64,000 nucleotides of DNA from positions 1 to 64,000 of the forward strand of contig CABYRL010000006.1 in NCBI GenBank assembly GCA_902521465.1. The letters run 5' to 3'. A model generated the notes under the pieces. The model saw only the letters and a list, made by a program, of their open reading frames with translations, ran no database searches and was not told where the DNA came from. The DNA comes from an uncultured Alphaproteobacteria bacterium (GTDB lineage Bacteria; Pseudomonadota; Alphaproteobacteria; HIMB59). This document shows positions 53,154-62,428 of the stretch, in pieces (the stretch's first letter is position 1; each line of letters begins with the position of its first letter). Made by a program: the position numbers and the translations under genes.

Positions 53154-54473
53154 ATGATTAGAAAGATTCTAGTATTTTTGTTTTTTTCACTAAATGCAAA
53201 CGCTGCTCTTGAAGTAACTATTGCTCAAGGAAAAGTTGAACCTACTCCTATAGCTATAACCCAAATTTTTGGAGCAGACTCAGATACAGCTAGATACGGG
53301 AACACTCTTAGACAGATAATTTCTAACAATCTCACAAATTCTGGCCTTTTTTATACAGTTAATGAGGATCTATATATTCAATCTGACAATTTAGTTGAAA
53401 AAGTTCCACGGTTTGAGGACTGGAAGCTTGTCAAAGCCCAGTTCTTACTAAGTGCAGATGTTAGTAAAACGGATAAAGGTATTAGACTGCGAATGAGGCT
53501 TTATGATGTCTTTAATGCAAAAGAGATAGAAAAATTACAATTAACAATACCTGATGAAAATTTAATAAGAAGAGTAGGTCATACAGTAAGCGATATTGTT
53601 TACGAGAGGATTACTGGTGAAACAGGATACTTTGATACAAGAATTGTTTATGTTTCTGAAATTGGCCCTCTAGACCAAAGAGTAAAAAGATTAGCAATCA
53701 TGGACCAAGATGGACATTTAGATAGTCATCAATTTTTAACAGATGGAAAAAATTTGGTGTTAACTCCGCGCTTTGCACCTAATAAACAATTAATAACGTA
53801 TATGGAATATAAAAATAATCTTCCAAGAGTTTATATTTACAATCTTAAAACAGGTGAAAGAGAGATTGTTGGAGATTTTCCTGGAATGACTTTTGCACCA
53901 AGATTTTCACCAGATAGCCAAAGTGTAGTAATGTCTTTTTCAGACCCTAACAATGCAGCAAATTCAGAAATATATTTAATGGATTTAAACACCCGATCAC
54001 GCTCAAGATTAACAAATGACTCTGGAATTGATACATCACCCTCTTTTTCTCCTGATGGAGAAAAAATTGTTTTTAATTCTGATCGTGGTGGGAGTCCTCA
54101 GTTATTCATTATGGATAAGAATGGAGATAACATTAAAAGAATTTCAAAAGGTAAAGGCGTGTATGGAAACCCAGTTTGGTCTCCAAGAGGTGATTTGATA
54201 GCATTTACCAAGTTGACACAGGGCAATTTTCATATAGGCGTTATGGATATAAATGGAAACAACGAAAGAGTGATTGTTAGGGATTTTGCATTAGAGTCTC
54301 CTGCTTGGTCCCCAAATGGTAGATATTTAATATTTCATAGACAAAAAAGGTCAAATCTTGATGGCACTGGTGGGGAAGTTACAATACATTTTATCGATAT
54401 TACTGGCTACAATGAGAGGGTCATCCCGACTCCAAGGGACGGAAGCGACCCTGCTTGGTCACCTTTATTATGA
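53154..54473 (+). CDS. tolB: Tol-Pal system protein TolB
   Basis: A 439-aa periplasmic protein with a signal peptide (1 to about 17, ending NANA), an N-terminal domain (FEDWKLVKAQFLLSADVSK) and a six-bladed beta-propeller with repeated TPRFAPN, PRFSPDSQSV, PSFSPDGEKIVFNSDRGGSPQ, PVWSPRGDLIAF, PAWSPNGRYLIF and PAWSPLL units from about residue 200. It docks to Pal and OmpA-like proteins. It lies 44 bases after tolA. Confidence 0.95.
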   Translation: MIRKILVFLFFSLNANAALEVTIAQGKVEPTPIAITQIFGADSDTARYGNTLRQIISNNLTNSGLFYTVNEDLYIQSDNLVEKVPRFEDWKLVKAQFLLSADVSKTDKGIRLRMRLYDVFNAKEIEKLQLTIPDENLIRRVGHTVSDIVYERITGETGYFDTRIVYVSEIGPLDQRVKRLAIMDQDGHLDSHQFLTDGKNLVLTPRFAPNKQLITYMEYKNNLPRVYIYNLKTGEREIVGDFPGMTFAPRFSPDSQSVVMSFSDPNNAANSEIYLMDLNTRSRSRLTNDSGIDTSPSFSPDGEKIVFNSDRGGSPQLFIMDKNGDNIKRISKGKGVYGNPVWSPRGDLIAFTKLTQGNFHIGVMDINGNNERVIVRDFALESPAWSPNGRYLIFHRQKRSNLDGTGGEVTIHFIDITGYNERVIPTPRDGSDPAWSPLL

Positions 54474-54593
54474 TAATTCATTAGAAATCAACAAAATTTA
54501 AAAAAAATTAAATAAGAATTGTCTTGATTTCCAAAAAATTCAGTGTTTATTTACCTAAACTATAGTAAGAATATATTTACGCGGAGATTTATA

Positions 54594-55088
54594 ATGTTAA
54601 AAAATTTGTTTATGCTTATTGTTGCGGGTTTTTTCCTTGCTTCATGTGCTGCTACCAATACTGAACAAGGCGGAGACACAGATGCAGCTTCAGCTAGTGC
54701 AAGTTCATCCTCAGGGGGTGAAATTACAGCTGGCACCCAAGAAGATCTGATTGTTAACGTAGGTGACAGAGTCTTCTTTGAATTTGATAGTTCAGAACTC
54801 ACTGTTGATGCACAAGCAACACTTGATGCACAGGCAGCTTGGTTAATGCAATACCCTGACACTAACATAACTGTTGAAGGTCATGCAGATGAAAGAGGTA
54901 CTCGTGAGTACAACTTAGCTTTAGGAGATAAAAGAGCATTTTCTGTTTATTCTTATCTAGCTCAGGCTGGAATTGATACTAATAGAATGGAATATGTAAG
55001 TTGGGGTAAAGAAAGACCTGAAGTAATTGGATCTGATGAAACTGCTTACAGTCAAAATAGACGCGGCGTAACCCTAGTAAGTAATTAA
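54594..55088 (+). CDS. pal: Peptidoglycan-associated lipoprotein Pal
   Basis: A 164-aa outer-membrane lipoprotein: signal MLKNLFMLIVAGFFLASC with lipobox ASC, a Ser/Ala-rich linker and an OmpA-like peptidoglycan-binding domain (VFFEFDSSELT, TVEGHADERGTREYNLALGDKRA, QNRRGVTLV). The frame is open 17 codons upstream, but the ATG at 54594 gives the signal peptide and has a GGAG 8 bases before it. TATAGT at 54561-54566 could be a separate promoter. Confidence 0.95.
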   Translation: MLKNLFMLIVAGFFLASCAATNTEQGGDTDAASASASSSSGGEITAGTQEDLIVNVGDRVFFEFDSSELTVDAQATLDAQAAWLMQYPDTNITVEGHADERGTREYNLALGDKRAFSVYSYLAQAGIDTNRMEYVSWGKERPEVIGSDETAYSQNRRGVTLVSN

Positions 55089-55103
55089 TTAAAATTTCAT
55101 TGA

Positions 55104-55126
55104 GGTGCTCTTTTTAAAAGAGCACC
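55104..55126 (+). promoter_or_regulatory. Stem-loop after pal
   Basis: GGTGCTCTTT-TTA-AAAGAGCACC: perfect 10-bp stem with 3-base loop, 15 bases after the pal stop, no U-tract. Like the one after aapJ, it probably protects the 3' end of an abundant mRNA or partly stops transcription before cpoB. Confidence 0.7.
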
Positions 55127-55136
55127 CAAAACTTCC

Positions 55137-56186
55137 ATGAAAAAAATTAACAAAATTTTGGTTATTTTTTTTCTAGTTCTTTTTAGTAACCAATCTAATT
55201 CTGAAAATCACAATCAAGTATCTGTTGAATTAGACAGAATTAAAAATGACATAATTGATCTTCAAAAGTTTGTTTATAACAACAAGTCATCACTAGGTAA
55301 TAATTCTAACTCAAATGCAAACAATGATTTAGGAGAATTAAAGATATTAATCAATGAGATTTCAAAAAGTATAATTTCATTAGAAAAACAAATTTCAGAT
55401 ATTAAAGATGATGTAAAAAATCTATACTCTTTATACACATTACCTGACTCTGACAAAAAAAAAATTATTAGCGCATCTGATCAATTAAACATTGAAGAAA
55501 GCTCCTCAAATATTGTAGAGAATTCAGAAAATATTGTAGAGAATTCAGAAGATGATCAATTATTAGGTCAAATCAGACTATCTGATCTTGAAGGAGATGA
55601 AATAAAAAATATAGAAATACCAAATGAGGAGTCTGATGAGAATATTTCTTTATCAGGTCTTGAAAAAGAGGAATTAGATGAAATAGAGATAAAATCTATC
55701 TCAGAAGTTAATACCTCAATGCTTAATGATTTAGATAAGCTGATAGAAGAGAGAGAAATAGAGCTTAATAAGCCAATAATTGACGTTGAATTAGAGTTAA
55801 AAAATGCAAAAACAAGCTTTGCAAGTTTTGATAATAAATCTGCTATAGAAAGTTTACTACTGATAATTAATTCAAATACAGATCAAGATGAATATCTAGC
55901 TGAAACTTATTATCTTCTTGGCAGGACTTATTTTATGGAGAATGATATAATGGAAGCTGTAAAATATTTTGGAATAAGACACAGAGATTTCTCATCATTC
56001 TCTAAATTTAAGTCTGAAAATTACTTTTGGCTTGGAAAGTCTCTCTTCAGTATTGGAGATCAAGAAAATGGATGTTTAATTATGGAAGATTTAATTTTTT
56101 CAAATACTTATGTTGAAAGCAAAGAAGTAATTGAGTCTGCTAAATCTCTCCAATCTGAAAAAGATTGTGGTTTAATTATTGACTGA
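55137..56186 (+). CDS. cpoB: CpoB/YbgF-like Tol-Pal-associated periplasmic protein
   Basis: A 349-aa protein with a signal peptide (1 to about 22), an N-terminal coiled coil (about 28-105), an acidic low-complexity middle with a tandem 7-residue repeat, and C-terminal TPR-like helices (AETYYLLGRTYFMENDIMEAVKYF, NYFWLGKSLFSIGD; about 255-345). CpoB couples peptidoglycan synthesis to outer-membrane constriction. The TPR part is short (about two to three repeats), and the acidic middle is longer than usual. It overlaps tilS by 8 bases. Confidence 0.8.
   Translation: MKKINKILVIFFLVLFSNQSNSENHNQVSVELDRIKNDIIDLQKFVYNNKSSLGNNSNSNANNDLGELKILINEISKSIISLEKQISDIKDDVKNLYSLYTLPDSDKKKIISASDQLNIEESSSNIVENSENIVENSEDDQLLGQIRLSDLEGDEIKNIEIPNEESDENISLSGLEKEELDEIEIKSISEVNTSMLNDLDKLIEEREIELNKPIIDVELELKNAKTSFASFDNKSAIESLLLIINSNTDQDEYLAETYYLLGRTYFMENDIMEAVKYFGIRHRDFSSFSKFKSENYFWLGKSLFSIGDQENGCLIMEDLIFSNTYVESKEVIESAKSLQSEKDCGLIID
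55509..55550 (+). repeat. Perfect tandem duplication of 21 bp in cpoB
   Basis: Two identical 21-bp copies (55509-55529 and 55530-55550) encode NIVENSE twice in frame. Identity at the DNA level suggests a recent duplication in the flexible acidic linker. Confidence 0.9.
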
Positions 56187-57132
56187 AGAAGTGTCCCTTT
56201 TACATAGTGTAAAAAATTACCTTCAAAATAATATTAAAGTTAATGACAAAATATTGATTTCAATTTCTTGTGGTTTGGATAGTACAGTCTTATATGATGC
56301 AATAATTAGATCAAAATATTTAAATACAAAAAAAATATATTATTTAATTTTTGATCACCAAATAAGATCTGAAGGGAAATATGAAATTAAACAATTTATT
56401 AAATTTTATAATCTTGCAAATAAAAATCTTCTCATTAAGAAATTGTTTTTAAAGGATAAATCAAAAGGTTTTCAAGAAAAATCAAGATCTAGTAGATATG
56501 ATTTTTTATATAAATATTCAAAAAAAAAAGATATTAAGGATATTTTTTTAGGCCACCACCTCGATGACTTAAATGAAACCTACTTCTTAAGAAAAACCCA
56601 ACAATCTGGTGCAACTGGATTATCTAATATTTTTCTAGATAAATACAAGAGTCTAAAATTACATCGACCATTAAAGAAATACACAAAAGAGCAAATTAAA
56701 AGTTATGCCATAAATAATAGACTTACATGGTTTGAAGATAGAAGTAACTTAGAGTTAAATTACACAAGAAACAAAATAAGAAATTTTTTATATTCAAAAA
56801 AACTCTTCAATCAAATTAATAAAGAGAGATTAAACTTCTTTAAAATATTTCATTTATATCAGTTGCACAAAAATTTTTTCAAAAGAAAAAGAAATAATAT
56901 TTTTGAAATTGACACAGATAAGTTCCACTATTTGAATGAAAATCTTAAATTTTTTGTAGTACAGTCATTTTATTATGAAAATCGTCTTTTACTAAAAAAA
57001 CAAATTAGAGATGAAAACATTAAGAATTTTGTAAAAATACTTAAAACTCACATTATTAGCAATAAAGAAATGTCAGTATTTTCAGGGAAAATTGGTGTCA
57101 TTAATAAAAAAACATGTATAAATCTTACTTAG
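56179..57132 (+). CDS. tilS: tRNA(Ile)-lysidine synthase
   Basis: A 317-aa N-type ATP-pyrophosphatase that changes C34 of the CAU-anticodon tRNA-Ile to lysidine. The PP-loop reads SCGLDS (residues 30-35), whereas the family has SGGxDS; Gly is replaced by Cys. Other landmarks remain: FDHQIR (about 58-63), [14 protein letters not shown] (about 124-137), and the YTRNKIRN segment (about 195). The C-terminal tRNA-binding part is much reduced compared with the 430-aa E. coli enzyme. It starts with TTG, overlapping cpoB. Confidence 0.88.
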   Translation: MTEEVSLLHSVKNYLQNNIKVNDKILISISCGLDSTVLYDAIIRSKYLNTKKIYYLIFDHQIRSEGKYEIKQFIKFYNLANKNLLIKKLFLKDKSKGFQEKSRSSRYDFLYKYSKKKDIKDIFLGHHLDDLNETYFLRKTQQSGATGLSNIFLDKYKSLKLHRPLKKYTKEQIKSYAINNRLTWFEDRSNLELNYTRNKIRNFLYSKKLFNQINKERLNFFKIFHLYQLHKNFFKRKRNNIFEIDTDKFHYLNENLKFFVVQSFYYENRLLLKKQIRDENIKNFVKILKTHIISNKEMSVFSGKIGVINKKTCINLT

Positions 57133-57157
57133 TACTTTAAACGTAAGTAACACTAAC

Positions 57158-57163
57158 TATATT
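57158..57163 (+). promoter_or_regulatory. Candidate -10 element of ftsH
   Basis: TATATT ends 6 bases before the ftsH ATG in the 37-base gap after tilS; a start at the usual spacing would make a leaderless transcript. The -35 (CTTTAA region, 57135-57140) is weak. Confidence 0.3.
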
Positions 57164-57169
57164 AAACAT

Positions 57170-59098
57170 ATGAAAAATTTTTCAAAAAATATCTTTGTCT
57201 GGATAATAATAAGCCTAATTTTGCTTGGATTATTCAACGTATTTAAAAACTCTCAAAGAGATTACTCCTCAGTTACTTACACATATTCAACATTATTAGA
57301 TAAAGCTCAAAATGGTGAAATTAAATCTGTTGAAATTCAAGGTAATAATATTTTTGGTCAAACTATGGATGGTGTTGACTTTTCAACATACGCCCCTAGG
57401 GACCCTAATTTAATCGAAACTCTTAACGACAATCAGGTAGCTATTAACGCAAAACCTGAACAATCTGGTATGCACCCTCTACTAAGTATATTTGTCTCAT
57501 GGTTTCCAATGCTACTTCTAATTGGTGTTTGGATATTTTTTATGCGTCAAATGCAGTCAGGTAAGGGTGGAGGAGCACTAGGTTTTGGAAGATCAAAAGC
57601 AAAGTTACTCAATGAAAATAAACAAAGAGTTACTTTTAGCGATGTCGCAGGTATTGATGAGGCTAAACAAGAATTAGAAGAGGTTGTTTCTTTTTTAAAA
57701 GACCCTCATAAGTTTCAAAGATTGGGTGCTAAAATACCAAAAGGCGCTCTTTTGGTTGGACCTCCTGGTACTGGAAAAACACTTCTTGCTCGAGCAATAG
57801 CTGGGGAAGCCGGGGTGCCTTTCTTCTCAATTTCTGGATCAGATTTTGTAGAAATGTTTGTAGGTGTTGGTGCTAGTAGAGTTAGAGATATGTTTGAACA
57901 AGGTAAGAAGAACGCACCTTGTATTATATTTATTGATGAAATAGATGCTGTTGGAAGGCACAGAGGTGCTGGATTAGGTGGTGGTAATGACGAGAGAGAA
58001 CAGACTCTCAATCAACTTCTTGTCGAAATGGATGGTTTTGAAGCTAACGAAGGTGTGATTATTGTTGCAGCAACTAACAGACCAGATGTTCTTGACCCAG
58101 CATTATTAAGACCAGGAAGATTTGATAGACAAGTGGTAGTACCTGCCCCTGACATCATTGGAAGAGATAAAATTTTAAAAGTACATACAAGAAAAATTAA
58201 AATGGATAAATCTGTTAAAACTATTGCTATTGCTAGGTCAACTCCCGGTTTCTCTGGAGCTGACTTAGCTAATATTGTCAACGAAGCCGCACTTATAGCA
58301 GCAAGAAAGAATAAGAAAATTGTCACAATGGATGATTTTGAAGATGCAAAAGATAAAGTAATGCTTGGAACACAAAACAAATCAAAGATAATTTCAGATA
58401 GCGAGAAGGAAGTGATAGCTTACCACGAAGCTGGACATGCTTTAGCAAACCTACATTGTAAACACGCCGACCCAATATATAAATCTTCAATAATTCCCAC
58501 AGGTAGGGCTTTAGGTTTTGTTATGAGCGTCCCTGAGCAAGATAAAGTAATTCATCGTAAAGATGAATATTTAGATAAATTAGTGGTTACTGTGGCAGCA
58601 CGTATTGCTGAAGAATTAATATTTGGTCCTGAAAAAATTGGCTCTGGAGCCGCTGGTGATATCCAACAGGTTACAAACTTGGCTAGGGCTATGGTAACAC
58701 AAATGGGCTATAGTGATAAGTTGGGAAGAGTGAGATATACTGGTAACCAGGAGGAAGTATTTTTGGGTCACTCCGTTACACAATCAAAAAATATTTCTGA
58801 GGAAACTGCAAGAATAATTGACCAAGAGGTTATAAGGCTCGTTGAGGATGCAGAGACAAAAGCTAGAAAGTTACTTACGGAAAATATAAAAGATCTTCAT
58901 ACTATTGCTAAAGGACTCTTGGAATATGAAACTCTAACTGGTGAAGAAATTAAAAACTTAATCAAGGGTATTAAACCAAAAAGGGATGACGATTTAACAT
59001 CTGATAATTCTGATGACTCTGATAATCAAAAAGCTACAGTGAATAAAGGCCCTTTACCATCTTTTACAAAAGATCAAGATTTTCCTCTTCCAAATTAA
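57170..59098 (+). CDS. ftsH: ATP-dependent zinc metalloprotease FtsH
   Basis: A 642-aa membrane AAA+ protease. Two helices (about 8-25 and 104-125) flank a periplasmic domain. The AAA module has Walker A GPPGTGKT (197-204), Walker B IIFIDEID (252-259) and the second region of homology [20 protein letters not shown] (301-320). The zinc site HEAGH is at 419-423. It degrades membrane proteins and regulators such as sigma-32 in E. coli; rpoH lies 3.3 kb away here. In many alphaproteobacteria ftsH is followed by folP and glmM; folP is absent. Confidence 0.97.
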   Translation: MKNFSKNIFVWIIISLILLGLFNVFKNSQRDYSSVTYTYSTLLDKAQNGEIKSVEIQGNNIFGQTMDGVDFSTYAPRDPNLIETLNDNQVAINAKPEQSGMHPLLSIFVSWFPMLLLIGVWIFFMRQMQSGKGGGALGFGRSKAKLLNENKQRVTFSDVAGIDEAKQELEEVVSFLKDPHKFQRLGAKIPKGALLVGPPGTGKTLLARAIAGEAGVPFFSISGSDFVEMFVGVGASRVRDMFEQGKKNAPCIIFIDEIDAVGRHRGAGLGGGNDEREQTLNQLLVEMDGFEANEGVIIVAATNRPDVLDPALLRPGRFDRQVVVPAPDIIGRDKILKVHTRKIKMDKSVKTIAIARSTPGFSGADLANIVNEAALIAARKNKKIVTMDDFEDAKDKVMLGTQNKSKIISDSEKEVIAYHEAGHALANLHCKHADPIYKSSIIPTGRALGFVMSVPEQDKVIHRKDEYLDKLVVTVAARIAEELIFGPEKIGSGAAGDIQQVTNLARAMVTQMGYSDKLGRVRYTGNQEEVFLGHSVTQSKNISEETARIIDQEVIRLVEDAETKARKLLTENIKDLHTIAKGLLEYETLTGEEIKNLIKGIKPKRDDDLTSDNSDDSDNQKATVNKGPLPSFTKDQDFPLPN

Positions 59099-59125
59099 CG
59101 ATAAGTTCAATATTAAATATCTTTA

Positions 59126-60478
59126 ATGAGGCTATTTGGTACTGATGGGATCAGAGGTGAAGTAGGTAAGTATCCTCTGACACCTGAAAACGTGCTTAAG
59201 CTGGCTAAAGCCTCATCGCTTGTTTTGAGAAAGAAAAATTCAATCTCAAGAGTTGTTATCAATAAAGATACTCGATTATCTGGATATATATTTGAACCAG
59301 CTTTAACATCAGGTTTTTTATCAATGGGAATAGATGTAATTTTAGTAGGACCTTTACCCACACCGGCTCTAACAGTTTTAAGTAAGTCATTAAGAGCAGA
59401 TTTTTCAGTAATGATTACGGCCTCTCATAACCCATACAGAGATAACGGACTAAAATTCTTTTCCAATCAAGGTTTAAAAATTTCTCCAGAGGAGGAAAAT
59501 AAAATTGAGGATTTATTTTTTAACTACGATTTTGATAACTTTAAAATAAAACAATCAAATTATGGTAAGGCTATTAGACTTAAAAATGCATTAGGAAGGT
59601 ACTCTGAAGCACTCAAGCATAGTGCAGATAGGAATCTTAATTATAGTCAGTTAAAAGTAACATTAGATTGTGCAAATGGAGCATCCTATAAGGTAGCGCC
59701 AGAGGTTTTGTTTGAATTAGGTTTAGACTTACACACTATTGGTAATAATCCATCTGGCACCAATATTAATCAAAACTGTGGCTCGTTGTTTCCTCATAAA
59801 GCTTCAGAGTTAGTTAAAAAAAAAAAATGTGATATTGGAATTTGTTTAGATGGAGATGGCGATAGGGTTATTATTATTGATGAAAAAGGTAATGTATTAA
59901 ATGGAGAGGAAATAATTTTTATTTTTGCCAAGTATTATTTATATGAAAAAAAAATTAAAAAAGGCTCTCTGTTAGTTACTAACGAAATAGCAAATCATGG
60001 TCTTGATATAGCCTTAAAAAAATTAGGTCTTAAATTAAAACGAGTAAAAGTTGGTGATAAAAATATTTTAAAGGAAATTATAGATAATAAATATTTTTTT
60101 GGAGGCGAACCATCTGGACATTTTATATTTAAAGATGACATTTTAATAGGAGACGGTATGGCAACAGCCATTAGATTGCTCACTATAATTTTAAAAGAAA
60201 AGAAAAAGTTATCAGAATTGAGAAATGGTATTGGTTTACTCGAAGAATTGAACATAAATCAAAAAATAGATCGTGAAAGATTTTACTTAAATCAAGAGAG
60301 TATTTATAAGAAACTGAACAATTTACTAAAAAATTTAGATATTTATTACAATATTCGTCCTTCAGGAACAGAGCCACTATTAAGAGTAAACTTGCAATAT
60401 CATAAAAGAAATATAAAAGTAATTAATCTTAATAAATTAAAAAAACAAATAATAAAAGTAATTTCAGATGCTTGTTAA
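59126..60478 (+). CDS. glmM: Phosphoglucosamine mutase
   Basis: A 450-aa enzyme interconverting glucosamine-6-P and glucosamine-1-P for UDP-GlcNAc, needed for peptidoglycan and LPS. It has FGTDGIRGEVGKYPLTPE (residues 4-21), the phosphoserine loop TASHNPYRDNGLKFF (about 98-112), metal-binding DGDGDRVI (about 242-249), GGEPSGHFIF (about 328-337) and the phosphate-binding RPSGTEPLLRV (about 412-422). It contains an A12 run. Its end overlaps the hisZ-like gene by 11 bases. Confidence 0.95.
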   Translation: MRLFGTDGIRGEVGKYPLTPENVLKLAKASSLVLRKKNSISRVVINKDTRLSGYIFEPALTSGFLSMGIDVILVGPLPTPALTVLSKSLRADFSVMITASHNPYRDNGLKFFSNQGLKISPEEENKIEDLFFNYDFDNFKIKQSNYGKAIRLKNALGRYSEALKHSADRNLNYSQLKVTLDCANGASYKVAPEVLFELGLDLHTIGNNPSGTNINQNCGSLFPHKASELVKKKKCDIGICLDGDGDRVIIIDEKGNVLNGEEIIFIFAKYYLYEKKIKKGSLLVTNEIANHGLDIALKKLGLKLKRVKVGDKNILKEIIDNKYFFGGEPSGHFIFKDDILIGDGMATAIRLLTIILKEKKKLSELRNGIGLLEELNINQKIDRERFYLNQESIYKKLNNLLKNLDIYYNIRPSGTEPLLRVNLQYHKRNIKVINLNKLKKQIIKVISDAC

Positions 60479-61175
60479 TTCTTTTGACACAAAATACTCA
60501 CTTACAGCAAAAAAATATGAAAGTTTGGATAACTCATTTACTAAAACTGTTAGTTTGAACAAGAAATTTTCAAGAATTTTTACATCTGTAATTGAAGATA
60601 AATATTTAAAGTCATTATCAGATGCAACTCTTCGTTCTGATATTACAGGTCAGGTTATTAATACAATTTTGACTCACGACTCAAAATCTAAACACTTTCT
60701 TTATTACATGGGAGATGTTTTTAAAAAAGATAAAATGAACAGTGATAATATTAAGCAGTTTAGACAACATGGTGTTGAAATTATTAATTTATCTAAAAAT
60801 GACTCATTCAAAGAAGTTTTACAGATCTTAGATAAGTTTCTTAAAAAAATTATTAAAAAAAATTACACTTATGTTTTTACTGATCCAAAAATATCAAAAA
60901 ATAAAAGTTTCCTGTTAGACAGTATTAGTCAAAAAAATAATATTTCTAAATTTGTCAATATTTTTAAAAAAAAAATTGATGCTCCTTTTGAATTAAATTT
61001 AGAAAAAGACTTTTTTTCTCAAGACTATCATCAGGATATTTTTTTTTATGTTTATTCAAATTCCACTAAAAAAATATTAGCCCAAGGTGGTGGCTATAAA
61101 TATAAAAAAAATAAAAAAAAAATTGAGGGTTTTGGTTTCTCATGTAATGTTGATTACATTGTCGAACTAATTTAA
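60468..61175 (+). CDS. hisZ: HisZ-like class II aaRS paralog (short)
   Basis: A 235-aa protein. It has ATLRSDITGQV (about residues 54-64), YYMGDVFKKDK (about 79-89), FRQHGVEIINLSKND (about 99-113) and AQGGGYKYKK near the C-terminus, which match motif 2/3-like parts of HisZ, the regulatory subunit of short-form ATP phosphoribosyltransferase. Usual HisZ has about 370-390 residues; this one lacks roughly 140. It abuts purA (1-base overlap), the conserved alphaproteobacterial neighbour. hisG is not in the window. Confidence 0.75.
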   Translation: MLVNSFDTKYSLTAKKYESLDNSFTKTVSLNKKFSRIFTSVIEDKYLKSLSDATLRSDITGQVINTILTHDSKSKHFLYYMGDVFKKDKMNSDNIKQFRQHGVEIINLSKNDSFKEVLQILDKFLKKIIKKNYTYVFTDPKISKNKSFLLDSISQKNNISKFVNIFKKKIDAPFELNLEKDFFSQDYHQDIFFYVYSNSTKKILAQGGGYKYKKNKKKIEGFGFSCNVDYIVELI

Positions 61176-62428
61176 TGAATACAGCTGTTATAGGACTTCA
61201 ATGGGGCGATGAGGGCAAGGGTAAGATAGTTGATTATCTCTCAGAAGAATTTGATTTGGTTGTAAGATATCAAGGCGGTAATAACGCAGGTCATACTGTT
61301 ATTGTTGATGATATTACTTATAAACTAAACCTTATCCCATCCGGAATAATTCGTGGAAAAGTTTGTTATTTAGGTCAAGGTGTTGTACTTGACCCTAATC
61401 ATTTTTATAACGAGTTTGATCAAATTACTAAAAAGATTGAAAGTCCTAAGATATTTTTATCTTCTAACATATCTCTTATTTTAGATTATCATAAACAAAT
61501 TGATAAAATTAATGAATTAATTTTAAAAAACAAAAAAAAAATTGGAACCACTTCTAAAGGCATTGGACCTGCATACCAAGATAAAGTTGGAAGAAAGAGT
61601 ATCAAACTATATGATTTAAAATCTAAAAATATAATTGTAGAAAAATTAGAAGCAATTAAGAGTTTTTATGACCCTATTCTTGAAAGTTTTGATGAAAGTA
61701 AAATTAATATTGATAAAACAGTCCAAGACTTATTGAGCTTTTATGATTTAGTAAAAGAATTAATTGTTGATAATTCTTTTATAAAAAAAAAATTTAAAAA
61801 TAAAAAAATATTATTTGAAGGTGCTCAAGGGGCACTTCTTGATTTAGATCATGGTTCTTACCCCTTTGTAACTTCATCAAACACCGTTTCATCAAATATT
61901 GTTATTGGTTCAGCAATGCAGGTTGATTATAAAACTGTAGGTATATTTAAAGCTTATGCTACTAGAGTTGGTAATGGGCCATTCCCATCTGAATTATTTG
62001 ATAATGTTGGTGATTATATAGCTGAGAAAGGTGTTGAAATTGGCACAGTCACAAAAAGAAAAAGAAGGTGTGGTTGGCTTGATTTAGTATCATTAAAGTA
62101 TAGCTGTGAAATAAATCGCGTTAATGAACTTTGCATAACTAAAGCTGATGTATTAAATAATCTCTCAGAAATCAAAGTATGCAAAAGCTATAATTCAAAA
62201 AAATATGATGAGGTAAATTTTAGTGATAGTGACGTTTTGGAATCATTGTCTTTAGACAATAATGACTTTGAGTCATTTTCTAGTTGGGGCGAAATTAAAG
62301 ATTTGAGTAGTTTTGAAAACTTACCTGAAAATCTTAAAAAATTTATTTCATATATTGAAGACTACTTAAGTATTCCAATTAAAATTATTTCATTAGGGCC
62401 TGAAAGAAATCAAACAATTATTAGGTAA
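61175..62428 (+). CDS. purA: Adenylosuccinate synthetase
   Basis: A 417-aa GTP-dependent enzyme of AMP synthesis. It has GLQWGDEGKGKIVDYL (residues 7-22) with the P-loop-like GDEGKGK, QGGNNAGHTVIV (about 34-45), GTTSKGIGPAYQDKVGR (about 126-142), FEGAQGALLDLDHGSYPFVTSSNT and GTVTKRKRRCGWLDL. It is a little shorter than the usual 430 aa. Its end overlaps rpoH convergently by 8 bases, with no terminator space. Confidence 0.96.
   Translation: MNTAVIGLQWGDEGKGKIVDYLSEEFDLVVRYQGGNNAGHTVIVDDITYKLNLIPSGIIRGKVCYLGQGVVLDPNHFYNEFDQITKKIESPKIFLSSNISLILDYHKQIDKINELILKNKKKIGTTSKGIGPAYQDKVGRKSIKLYDLKSKNIIVEKLEAIKSFYDPILESFDESKINIDKTVQDLLSFYDLVKELIVDNSFIKKKFKNKKILFEGAQGALLDLDHGSYPFVTSSNTVSSNIVIGSAMQVDYKTVGIFKAYATRVGNGPFPSELFDNVGDYIAEKGVEIGTVTKRKRRCGWLDLVSLKYSCEINRVNELCITKADVLNNLSEIKVCKSYNSKKYDEVNFSDSDVLESLSLDNNDFESFSSWGEIKDLSSFENLPENLKKFISYIEDYLSIPIKIISLGPERNQTIIR

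Noticed and set aside
57715-58380. Two long minus-strand frames (98 and 122 codons) inside ftsH
   Set aside because: They mirror the codon pattern of a strongly conserved gene and have no family resemblance or RBS.
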